Position numbers and translations under genes: made by a program
Assembly (NCBI GenBank): GCA_947584595.1
Contig: CANPWP010000004.1
Coordinates: forward strand, 31,994-95,993
Direction: 5' to 3'
DNA length: 64,000 nucleotides
Origin: an uncultured Clostridia bacterium
GTDB taxonomy: Bacteria; Bacillota; Clostridia; Oscillospirales; Acutalibacteraceae
The notes under the pieces: model-generated
Told to the model about the DNA's origin: nothing
Database searches by the model: none
The model's input: only the letters and a program-made list of their open reading frames with translations
Shown: positions 8,288 to 15,478 of the stretch, one piece after another
Layout of the letters: every line of letters begins with the position of its first letter
Numbering within the stretch: position 1 is the first letter of the stretch

Positions 8288-10021
8288 ATGCAAGTAGAGA
8301 GTGTTGTTCAGGAAACCCTGAATTCTACCATTTTTGGTACGGAAGGTGTATGGTTCCTGATAGGTGCCGCATTGGTATTCTTTATGCAGTGCGGATTTGC
8401 AATGGTGGAAACAGGCTTCACAAGAGCTAAAAATGCCGGTAATATCATAATGAAAAATCTTATGGACTTCTGTATCGGTACAGTAGTATTTATGTTGCTT
8501 GGTTTTGGACTTTTGTGCGGTGAAGATGCATTGTTCGGTTTAATTGGTTTGCCGAACTTACAGATTTTTACTGATTTTGCTAATTTTCCATGGCACAATT
8601 TCGTATTTAATATGGTATTCTGTGCTACCGCAGCTACCATCGTTTCAGGTGCAATGGCAGAAAGAACAAAATTTGCTTCATATTGTATTTATTCACTTAT
8701 CATTTCAGCAGTTGTATATCCGGTTGAAGCGCACTGGATCTGGGGCGGCGGCTGGCTTTCACAGTTAGGCTTTGTTGATTTTGCAGGTTCTTGTGCAATT
8801 CATATGGTTGGCGGTATTTCTGCTATCATCGGTGCAATTATCCTGGGACCCCGTATCGGTAAATACGGCAAAGACGGTAAAGTAAACGCTATTCCCGGTC
8901 ACAGCTTAACGCTCGGCGCATTAGGCGTATTTATTCTCTGGTTCGGTTGGTACGGCTTTAACGGTGCCGCTGCTGCCGCAACAGATAATCTCGGTCAGAT
9001 TTTCTTAACAACAACAATCGCTCCGGCAGTTGCTACTTGTGTAACAATGCTGTTTACCTGGTTTAAAAACGGCAAGCCTGATGTTTCAATGTCACTTAAC
9101 GGCTCACTTGCAGGTTTGGTAGCAATTACGGCTCCATGTGCAGACGTAGATGCTTTAGGTTCAACGATTATCGGTTTTGTTGCAGGTATTTTAGTTGTAG
9201 TAGCCGTTGAATTTATCGATATTAAGTTAAAGATTGATGACCCTGTCGGCGCCGTTGCAGTACACGGTGTAAATGGTATTTGGGGTACACTTTCGGTAGG
9301 CCTTTTCGCAACAGGTATAGGACAGGACGGTATTACAGGTTTGTTCTACGGTGGTGGATTTGAGCAGTTAGGAATTCAGGCTTTAGGTGTAGTTTGTGTA
9401 GCTGCATGGACTATTGTTACTATGATTATTACATTCCAGATTATTAAACATACAATCGGACTTCGTGCAACTAAGGAAGAAGAGCTTGCAGGTCTTGACC
9501 TTACAGAGCATGGTCTTATCAGCTCTTATGCAGACTTTATGCCTGCTGTTGTATCAACTGCTTCTCTTGATGAGCTTGGCGCTCAGGTTACAGGCGACGC
9601 ACCTGTTACAGAAGCTGTTCCAGTTCAGCTTGCAGGTAAATATGCTCCTGCTGCTGAGGGCGAAGTTAAAATTACAAAAATTGATATTCTTCTTAAGCAG
9701 AGCAGACTTGAAGCTCTTAAGATTGAAATGGATAAGCTTGGTATTACAGGTATGACGGTAACACAGGTACTCGGATGCGGCGCCCAGAAGGGTAAAGCAG
9801 AGTATTATCGTGGTGTTGCTCTTGAAAGTAACCTCCTGCCTAAGATGAAAGTAGAAATTGTTGTATGCAAAGTTCCTGTTCAGTCGGTTGTAGACGCTGC
9901 TATTAAAGCGCTTTACACAGGTCATATCGGCGACGGTAAAATCTTTATCTATGATGTTGAAGATGTTGTCAAGGTAAGAACAGGTGAAACAGGCTATGAC
10001 GCAATGCAGGATGTAGAATAA
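8288..10021 (+). CDS. amtB: Ammonium transporter fused to a C-terminal PII (GlnK-like) domain
   Basis: Residues 1 to about 410 are an Amt/Mep channel with eleven or so membrane segments and the family motifs GFAMVETGFTRAKN, HWIWGGGWL, DFAGSCAIHMVGG and VAVHGVNGIWG. After a linker rich in Ala, Val and Pro, residues from about 460 to 577 are a PII domain: VKITKIDILLKQSRLEALKI, the T-loop region LGCGAQKGKAEYYRG, LPKMKVEIVV, and the C-terminal DGKIFIYDVEDVVKVRTGE. PII normally acts as a separate protein that plugs AmtB; here it is tethered. The T-loop keeps the Gln and the Tyr-Tyr region of canonical PII. It starts at ATG 8288 with AAAGGAGAG. It is about 150 bp after glnN, separated by a terminator that may be bypassed. 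Confidence 0.95.
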   Translation: MQVESVVQETLNSTIFGTEGVWFLIGAALVFFMQCGFAMVETGFTRAKNAGNIIMKNLMDFCIGTVVFMLLGFGLLCGEDALFGLIGLPNLQIFTDFANFPWHNFVFNMVFCATAATIVSGAMAERTKFASYCIYSLIISAVVYPVEAHWIWGGGWLSQLGFVDFAGSCAIHMVGGISAIIGAIILGPRIGKYGKDGKVNAIPGHSLTLGALGVFILWFGWYGFNGAAAAATDNLGQIFLTTTIAPAVATCVTMLFTWFKNGKPDVSMSLNGSLAGLVAITAPCADVDALGSTIIGFVAGILVVVAVEFIDIKLKIDDPVGAVAVHGVNGIWGTLSVGLFATGIGQDGITGLFYGGGFEQLGIQALGVVCVAAWTIVTMIITFQIIKHTIGLRATKEEELAGLDLTEHGLISSYADFMPAVVSTASLDELGAQVTGDAPVTEAVPVQLAGKYAPAAEGEVKITKIDILLKQSRLEALKIEMDKLGITGMTVTQVLGCGAQKGKAEYYRGVALESNLLPKMKVEIVVCKVPVQSVVDAAIKALYTGHIGDGKIFIYDVEDVVKVRTGETGYDAMQDVE

Positions 10022-10050
10022 TTTAACCTATCCTTTTTAATTCACATAAA

Positions 10051-10095
10051 CCAAATGCCCCTCAAAGCGAAAGCAATGAGGGGCGTTTGGTTTGT
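10051..10095 (+). terminator. Terminator after amtB
   Basis: CCAAATGCCCCTCA (10051-10064) pairs with TGAGGGGCGTTTGG (10077-10090), 14 bp with one G-U, followed by TTTG. It closes the glnN-amtB unit. Confidence 0.85.
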
Positions 10096-10201
10096 TATTT
10101 ACCAAAAGAATTAGAAAAATCAATATAATTAAGAAAATCAAAAGTTTTTTATTGCTTTTTTAAAAAGTTACCGAGGTAAAGAGGAAATCCTTTTTGACCT
10201 T

Positions 10202-10210
10202 GGGGGGGGG
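10202..10210. repeat. Nine-base poly-G run
   Basis: A homopolymer of nine G starts at about 10202 in the intergenic space between amtB and pfkA, in a region of otherwise low GC. It is not inside a gene. Such tracts can slip, but no phase-variable reading frame or promoter is evident around it. Confidence 0.6.
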
Positions 10211-10239
10211 TAAAACTTACAAAGCCTTATTGTAGTAAA

Positions 10240-10290
10240 CGGCTCTGAAACAGTCGGGCATAAAAGAGTGCTTTTATATGGAACTGTCTG
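10240..10290 (-). repeat. Dispersed hairpin repeat, copy 1
   Basis: Read on the minus strand, this copy contains ACAGTTCCATATAAAAG, a short loop, then CTTTTATGCCCGACTGTTTC. The same core, ending CTTTTATGCCCGACTGTTT, recurs at 15369-15413 and 25268-25333. The arms ACAGT/ACTGT and CATATAAAAG/CTTTTATG can fold into a hairpin. Confidence 0.75.
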
Positions 10291-10314
10291 CCCGGCAAAA
10301 CATTTCACCGACTG

Positions 10315-11388
10315 TTAGCCCTCGCAAAATTCAATACCGATAGATTTTGCGGCGTTCACAAGCTCATAATTTTTCGGAACAGGTTTTGCCTTGCCTGCGA
10401 TATCTTCAAGCTTATTATGGGTGATTGTATTGTTTTTCAATGCAACGGTTACGCCGTAATGCTCGTCTTTAATAAGCTGTGCGGCATAAACTCCGAATTC
10501 TGTAGCAAGAACTCTGTCATAGGCAGAGGGTGAACCTCCTCTTAAATAATGACCCGGAACCATACTTCTTGTTTCAATGCCTGTTTTTTCTTCAATATAT
10601 TTTACAACAAGGGGAGTGACCGTTGTACTTCCTCTTTTTGCAATACGCTCCTTACGTTTCATTTTTTCTTCGTCTTTTGAAAATGCACCCTCGGCAACAA
10701 CTACAATTGAGAATACATGACCGTCTTTTTTCCTTTGAAGTACGGCTTTGGCAACATTTTCATAGCTAAATGGCATTTCAGGAAGAAGAATAACATCAGC
10801 GCCTCCTGCAACGCCTGCATAAAGCGACAGCCAGCCTGCTTTGTTACCCATAATTTCAACTACCATAACTCTTGAATGACTTGTGGCGGTGGAGTGGAGT
10901 CTGTCAATAACTTCAGTTCCAATGTCAACGGCAGTATGGAAGCCGAAGGTCTTTTCAGTGCCGTAAATATCGTTATCAATGGTTTTGGGAAGTCCTATTA
11001 CATTAAGTCCGTTCTGAGATAAAAGGTTAGCGGTTTTATGCGTACCGTTTCCGCCCAATGTAAGAAGACAGTCAAGTTTCATTTTTTTGTAGTTTGCAAT
11101 CATATTTGATACCTTATCTACATTGTCCTCGCCTATAACCTGAATTTGCTTAAAGGGTTGTCTTGATGTTCCTAAAATTGTACCGCCTTGAGTTAAAATA
11201 CCTGAAAAATCAGGTTTTTTCATCTCTTTGTATTCACCGTTTATAAGTCCTGTATAACCGCCGACAATTCCGTATATTTCAATGTCGTTTCCCATAAGCT
11301 CATAGGAGGCTTTGGCTACTCCTCTGATCGTTGCATTTAATCCGGGACAGTCGCCGCCGCTTGTTAAAATTCCTATTCTTTTTTTCAT
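10315..11388 (-). CDS. pfkA: 6-phosphofructokinase (mixed-signature group)
   Basis: The enzyme phosphorylates fructose 6-phosphate in glycolysis. The 357-residue protein shows GILTSGGDCPGLNA (nucleotide loop), GGTILGTSR, GGNGTHKTA, LPKTIDNDIYGTEKTFGFHTA with the catalytic Asp, and MGNKAGWLSLYAG. The Gly in GGNGT, where PPi-dependent enzymes carry Asp, points to ATP as donor. The Lys in PKTIDND is shared with PPi-dependent and mixed-substrate group III enzymes, not with E. coli-type PfkA (PGTIDND). I therefore favour an ATP enzyme of the mixed-substrate clade. It starts at ATG 11388 behind CAGGAGG and lies 24 bp after ppk, so the two are probably cotranscribed. Confidence 0.93.
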   Translation of the reverse strand: MKKRIGILTSGGDCPGLNATIRGVAKASYELMGNDIEIYGIVGGYTGLINGEYKEMKKPDFSGILTQGGTILGTSRQPFKQIQVIGEDNVDKVSNMIANYKKMKLDCLLTLGGNGTHKTANLLSQNGLNVIGLPKTIDNDIYGTEKTFGFHTAVDIGTEVIDRLHSTATSHSRVMVVEIMGNKAGWLSLYAGVAGGADVILLPEMPFSYENVAKAVLQRKKDGHVFSIVVVAEGAFSKDEEKMKRKERIAKRGSTTVTPLVVKYIEEKTGIETRSMVPGHYLRGGSPSAYDRVLATEFGVYAAQLIKDEHYGVTVALKNNTITHNKLEDIAGKAKPVPKNYELVNAAKSIGIEFCEG

Positions 11389-11412
11389 AAAAATATCCTC
11401 CTGTAAAGTTTA

Positions 11413-13533
11413 TTAAGTCTTTTCTTTTGATTTTTTAGTGACAGTTTTTGCTTTATTTATTTTTTTAGACTGATTTGTTTTATTGTCAGCACTGTTTTTG
11501 TATGCATCTTCAAAAAGTTCTAACTGTGAGTTATGCTTTTTAGCCTTTAATGACGGTGAAATCAGGGTGTAATTTGCATCACTGTCCATAATTCTTGCTT
11601 TTTGGTTATCCCATAGTGCAAGGCGAATAATTTTATTAAGCTTCATTTTTGCCTTATAGTCATAAACAGGTGTTGCAACTTCAACTCGCTGAGACGTGTT
11701 TCTCGTCATAAAATCGGCGGAAGATATGAAAAATTTTCTGTCTCTTCCAACGCCGAAAATATAAATTCTTGAATGTTCAAGAAGCCTGCCTACAATACTT
11801 CTTACCTGTATGTTATCTGTTATGCCTTCAATTCCCGGAACAAGACAGCATATACCTCTTATAACCATTTTTATCGGGACTCCCGCCATAGACGCCTCAA
11901 TCAGCTTTTCTATCAACTCTTTATCGGTAAGGGAATTTAGCTTTAAGGTTATAGCTGAGGGAAGACCTGATTTGGCTTTTTCAATTTCTTCGTCAATAAG
12001 TGAAATCAAATTTGTTTTTAAGCATAAAGGCGCAACCAAAAGTTCTTTTGTCTTTTCAACAAATCTGCCTTCTTTTAAGCATTTGAATACCTCTCTTGCA
12101 TCCTCCGTAATATTTTTATTGCAGGTAAATAGTGCTAAATCCGTATATAATTTTGCAGTGGATTCATTAAAGTTTCCTGTTCCGATTTGAACAATATCGC
12201 CTTTGCCGTCTGTCATTCCTATTAGAAGAAGCTTGCAGTGTACCTTATAGTTTGGCATACCGTAAATAATTGTACAACCTGAGTCCTCAAGAATTTTAGA
12301 CCAGTCAATGTTATTTTCTTCATCAAATCTTGCCCTTAATTCAACAAGGCAGGTAACCTTTTTACCCTGTTTTGCGGCAGATATAAGCGCCTGAACTATT
12401 TTAGAGTTTGATGCAAGCCTGTAAAGAGATATTTTTATTTCATTAACTCTTTTGTCATTTGCAGCTTCTTCAAGCAAATCAATGAGTACCTGAACGTCAT
12501 CAAATGGGTAACAAAGGAGTAAATCCTTTTTTCTTATTGTACTTATAATGGAGTTTTTCTTAACAGAGGCAGGATATTGTGGACTTAAAGGTTTATAGTA
12601 AAGTTTAGGATAGCTGTTTTTATCAAGCTTTTTTTCAAGAAGTGAGAAAAATCCCATATTAATGGGAGTATTTTGACGAAAGAGCTGTTTTTTCCCAAGG
12701 CAAAGATTGTTCCTTAAATGTTTCAGAATTTTGTCGCAGTTGTCGCCTGTATATTTAAGCTCAACAGGAGCTAAAGTTCCCCTTAATTCAATAAGACGGG
12801 ACATTGTAGTTCTAAAATCAACATCAAAGTCATATAAACCTTCGTTTACGTCTATATCTGCATTTCTTATAACAGAAAAAACGATTTTCTCCGTTATTTC
12901 AAACCTTTTAAAAACAGAATTAATAAACATTAAAATTAAATCTTCCATAAGCATAAATCTACAATTACTTGAAGGTAAAAATACAGCTTTGGGAAGCGAT
13001 TTTCTTATGGGAATAAGACCGAATTTTGAACCGCCGTTTTTCTTTTGAAGTGTAACTCCTACAACGATTACACCGTTATCAAAAAAGGGAAAAGGGTGTT
13101 TTTTTTCAATTATAAAAGGAGATATGAACGGAGCTACATCTTTTTCAAAAATTTGTCTCAAAACAACCTTTTCCGCATTAGTAACATTTTCCCTGGTAAC
13201 CTTTGTAAAATATTTTTTTCCGTCGCTTAAAATTTGTTCAAACGCCTTATCAAGCTCAGGCAAAAGGCGGCTTGTTGCACTGAAAATATCTTTAAGCTGC
13301 TTTTTTTGAATTTTACTTTTATCTCCGTCTATTTCTTCGCTTTTAATTAAAATTTGGTCCGTAATAGAGCCGACCCTTACTCTGAAAAACTCTTCGTAAT
13401 TGCTTTGAAAAATAGAGATAAAGCGCATACGTTCCATAAGCGGATTATCTTTGCTTCTGGCTTCTTCCAAAACACGTTCGTTAAATTTTATCCAGCTTAA
13501 TTCACGGTCTATAAGTAAATTTTTTTCTTTCAT
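11413..13533 (-). CDS. ppk: Polyphosphate kinase 1
   Basis: PPK1 reversibly polymerises the terminal phosphate of ATP into polyphosphate. The 706-residue protein starts MKEKNLLIDRELSWIKFNER, the classic PPK N-terminal motif, followed by the NYEEFFRVRVG segment. The two phospholipase-D-like C-terminal domains are present, with the autophosphorylated His in GMPNYKVHCKLLLIG and the second His in LLEHSRIYIFG. RIELRG-like and EIKISLYRLASNSKIVQAL segments match the ATP-binding region. A longer start at 13548 is possible, but ATG 13533 has GGGG at a suitable distance and the family N-terminus, so I chose it. The C-terminus ends in a Lys-rich tail (KKINKAKTVTKKSKEKT). It is followed directly by pfkA. 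Confidence 0.96.
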   Translation of the reverse strand: MKEKNLLIDRELSWIKFNERVLEEARSKDNPLMERMRFISIFQSNYEEFFRVRVGSITDQILIKSEEIDGDKSKIQKKQLKDIFSATSRLLPELDKAFEQILSDGKKYFTKVTRENVTNAEKVVLRQIFEKDVAPFISPFIIEKKHPFPFFDNGVIVVGVTLQKKNGGSKFGLIPIRKSLPKAVFLPSSNCRFMLMEDLILMFINSVFKRFEITEKIVFSVIRNADIDVNEGLYDFDVDFRTTMSRLIELRGTLAPVELKYTGDNCDKILKHLRNNLCLGKKQLFRQNTPINMGFFSLLEKKLDKNSYPKLYYKPLSPQYPASVKKNSIISTIRKKDLLLCYPFDDVQVLIDLLEEAANDKRVNEIKISLYRLASNSKIVQALISAAKQGKKVTCLVELRARFDEENNIDWSKILEDSGCTIIYGMPNYKVHCKLLLIGMTDGKGDIVQIGTGNFNESTAKLYTDLALFTCNKNITEDAREVFKCLKEGRFVEKTKELLVAPLCLKTNLISLIDEEIEKAKSGLPSAITLKLNSLTDKELIEKLIEASMAGVPIKMVIRGICCLVPGIEGITDNIQVRSIVGRLLEHSRIYIFGVGRDRKFFISSADFMTRNTSQRVEVATPVYDYKAKMKLNKIIRLALWDNQKARIMDSDANYTLISPSLKAKKHNSQLELFEDAYKNSADNKTNQSKKINKAKTVTKKSKEKT

Positions 13534-13957
13534 AATAAAACCCCGCATAAGATTTTATGTACAGTATGTACATTTAATAAAAAATAACATTTAAAAGAAA
13601 AAGTAAAATATAATATATGTAAAATTTTATGTTATAAAAACAGTAAAAATTTGTAAATTTATATATTATAATTATATAACTTTTTTACATATATTTCAAT
13701 AAAAACTTATTATATGTTTGTATTTTTTTGTATAATACATAAATCTGTATGAGATTCAGAAATATTATTTAGTATTCCCCAAAGTTACAGCTTCAATAAT
13801 TTATTTTGTAAAGCTGCATAATAATAGTCAAAGAGTAAAAATATTAATAAAACATTAATAAATATTAATTTTTGATTAAATAGGTTGCAATTTTATGTGA
13901 AATAATGTAATCTTATAAGCATAGTTAAATATACAATTTTGCAAAGGAGATAAATTA
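13534..13957. other. AT-rich intergenic region between ppk and the DUF1292 gene
   Basis: About 420 bases with long A and T runs and no supported ORF. It separates divergent genes and must hold both promoters. I saw no structured RNA and no repeat family member here. Confidence 0.6.
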
Positions 13958-14263
13958 ATGCTTAATAATGAAGATTTTGCTTCTGACGTTCAGGAGGAGA
14001 CAAATATTATTGTACTCACAGATGATGAGGGCAACGATGTTGAATTTGAATTTCTCGATACAGTTGAATATGAGGGCAATGAATATATTGTTCTCATGGA
14101 AAATGTTGAGGATACAGAAGAAGTAATCATTTTGAAAATAGAAAGTCTTGATGATGAAAATGAAAATTATGTCGGTGTAGATGATGAAGAAACACTAAAC
14201 GCAGTTTTTAAAATTTTTAAAGATAGATTTAAAGACGAATTCAATTTTACAGACGAAGCTTAA
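13958..14263 (+). CDS. DUF1292 (YrzB-family) protein
   Basis: A 101-residue acidic protein. The central part, NIIVLTDDEGNDVEFEFLDTV, EYEGNEYIVLME and EEVIILKIESL, matches the DUF1292 pattern: a small beta-rich domain of unknown function, common in Firmicutes and often near ruvX-like and mltG genes. Here it stands alone behind AAAGGAG and is followed at once by a strong terminator, so it is monocistronic. No membrane segment or catalytic motif is visible. The high Glu/Asp content is normal for the family. Its function is not known. Confidence 0.85.
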   Translation: MLNNEDFASDVQEETNIIVLTDDEGNDVEFEFLDTVEYEGNEYIVLMENVEDTEEVIILKIESLDDENENYVGVDDEETLNAVFKIFKDRFKDEFNFTDEA

Positions 14264-14274
14264 ATAATAAAAGT

Positions 14275-14305
14275 AACCCCTGCTGTAAACAGCAGGGGTT
14301 GTTTT
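14275..14305 (+). terminator. Bidirectional terminator between the DUF1292 gene and queT
   Basis: AACCCCTGCTG (14275-14285) pairs perfectly with CAGCAGGGGTT (14290-14300) around TAAA, followed by GTTTT. A-runs on the other side let it also serve queT, which converges on it. Confidence 0.9.
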
Positions 14306-14840
14306 AAATATTTAACAGTCTTTTATGTAAATTTGTTTTTTCAATTATTTTAGCAAATGGCAGTCCAAAAATAAATAAAACTGCAAGTTCACCTAAAGCG
14401 ACAAGTCCGCCCTGAATCAAGAAGCTTTTAAAGTGAAATCCGCCTTCAATAAAGAAAAACTCAATTTCAAATCCAACGATAATACCGTTAATTAAAGCAG
14501 GCATTAATGCCGAAAGAACAGGAAGCGTAAAAATTCGCTTGTTTCTGAGCAGATACATCAGCAGTGCGGCGATCAGGCTTGCAACAGAACCGAATATCAT
14601 ATCATACGGTCCCAAGGCTGCAACAGAACTTATGTTTGCAATAATGCATCCTACAAAAAGTCCCGGAATTGCAGCAGGAGTAAACAGCGCAAAAATTGTC
14701 ATAACCTCAGATATTCTAAACTGCACAGCCATAGAGGCACTTCCCGGCAGAAGAACATTCTGCAAAATTGTGAGAGTTGCGTAGAGTGCCGCAATTACAG
14801 CGGCCTGTACTAAGTACATTGCGGTTGATTTTTTTTTCAT
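14304..14840 (-). CDS. queT: QueT-family queuosine precursor transporter
   Basis: QueT is the substrate-binding S component of an ECF transporter for queuosine precursors such as preQ1. The 178-residue protein from ATG 14840 has about five hydrophobic segments and the family motifs YLVQAAVIAALYATLT, VQFRISEVMTIFALFTPAA and PGLFVGCIIANI. The longer open frame upstream overlaps the riboswitch and is not coding. ATG 14840 follows ACGGAGGAAATTTAAT. The gene has no ECF ATPase partners nearby, as usual for group II ECF transporters. A probable preQ1 riboswitch overlaps the ribosome binding site, which fits repression when preQ1 is plentiful and independently supports the substrate. Confidence 0.92.
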   Translation of the reverse strand: MKKKSTAMYLVQAAVIAALYATLTILQNVLLPGSASMAVQFRISEVMTIFALFTPAAIPGLFVGCIIANISSVAALGPYDMIFGSVASLIAALLMYLLRNKRIFTLPVLSALMPALINGIIVGFEIEFFFIEGGFHFKSFLIQGGLVALGELAVLFIFGLPFAKIIEKTNLHKRLLNI

Positions 14841-14849
14841 ATTAAATTT

Positions 14850-14892
14850 CCTCCGTAGTATTTTTTTATGGTCTGGATTTTGCGAACAGACC
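14850..14892 (-). promoter_or_regulatory. Probable preQ1-I riboswitch upstream of queT
   Basis: On the minus strand GGTCTG pairs with CAGACC around the loop TTCGCAAAATC, and is followed by the A-rich tail ATAAAAAAATACTACGGAGG. This is the preQ1-I layout: one hairpin, a loop like the TCGCA loop of the Thermoanaerobacter aptamer, and an A-rich tail carrying the Shine-Dalgarno bases. A second hairpin (14893-14910) lies upstream. Its position before queT supports the call; I did not score it against a covariance model. Confidence 0.65.
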
Positions 14893-14976
14893 GGCAAATG
14901 GAAAATTGCCAAGTAAAATAATAGCATTTTTAATAAAAAAACGCAATACCTGATAAATTTTTAAAAAACCAAAAAC

Positions 14977-15003
14977 TGTAGGATCACAATTGATGTGTTA
15001 CAG
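14977..15003 (+). repeat. IS-end-like sequence, copy 1
   Basis: TGTAGGATCACAATTGATG followed by TGTTACAG, just upstream of a broken transposase gene. Close relatives occur at 48472-48505 and at 63925-63950. It is probably the left end of the insertion sequence whose remnant follows. Confidence 0.6.
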
Positions 15004-15087
15004 TAAGGAAAAAAAGAGTAGCGAATAGAAAACCTCTGTGTTACAGTTAAGTTGTGAAACAAAAACAACAGGAGGAAACTATTCGCT

Positions 15088-15417
15088 ATGAATACTTTAA
15101 CACAAACAATGTACTTTAGGCAAGCATTAATTAAATATTCTCAAAAATATGGTGTGACAAAGGCTGCATTCAGATATAAAACAAACAGACAATATGTTTA
15201 CAGGTGGTTAAAAAGGTATGACGGTACACTTCAATCTTTAGCTGACAAGGCTCACAAACTGCATCATCACCCAAATCAACACACAGAAGAAGAATTAAAA
15301 TTGATAAAGGATATGCGTAGAAGAAACCCAAACGCAGATCTTGTAGTATTCTGGGAAAAACTTATGCAGCATAAAAACAATCTTTTATGCCCGACTGTTT
15401 TGAAGCAATTCTTATAA
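15088..15417 (+). pseudogene. Truncated IS transposase (N-terminal DNA-binding part)
   Basis: The frame has a good start (ACAGGAGGAAACTATTCGCT before ATG 15088) and encodes a helix-turn-helix region: ALIKYSQKYGVTKAAFRYK, TNRQYVYRWLKRYDG, then LADKAHKLHHHPNQHTEEE and IKDMRRRNPNADLVVFW. This matches the N-terminal half of IS481/IS3-type transposases. After about residue 95 the reading runs into the dispersed hairpin repeat seen elsewhere (HKNNLLCPTVLKQFL) and stops. The DDE integrase catalytic domain is missing. So this is a remnant truncated by, or fused to, a repeat. It cannot transpose by itself. Confidence 0.85.
15369..15413 (+). repeat. Dispersed hairpin repeat, copy 2, at the break of the transposase
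   Basis: CATAAAAACAATCTTTTATG folds on itself and is followed by CCCGACTGTTTTGAAGCA. It is clearly related to 25268-25333 and, inverted, to 10240-10290. It forms the 3' end of the truncated transposase frame. Confidence 0.75.
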
Positions 15418-15420
15418 AGT

Positions 15421-15452
15421 AAAAAAGTGAGGAACACTTTCGTGTTCCCCAC
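15421..15452 (-). terminator. Terminator of the starch operon
   Basis: On the minus strand GTGGGGAACAC, the tetraloop GAAA, and GTGTTCCTCAC form an 11-bp stem with one G-U pair, followed by TTTTTTAC. It lies about 30 bp after the amylase stop codon. Confidence 0.9.
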
Positions 15453-15478
15453 CAAGAAATTGTGTATTTAATTTTGGA

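Noticed and set aside
10202..10210. Poly-G tract as a phase-variation switch
   Set aside because: It lies in an intergenic gap after a terminator and near the 3' end of pfkA, so no frame or promoter spacing would be changed by slippage.
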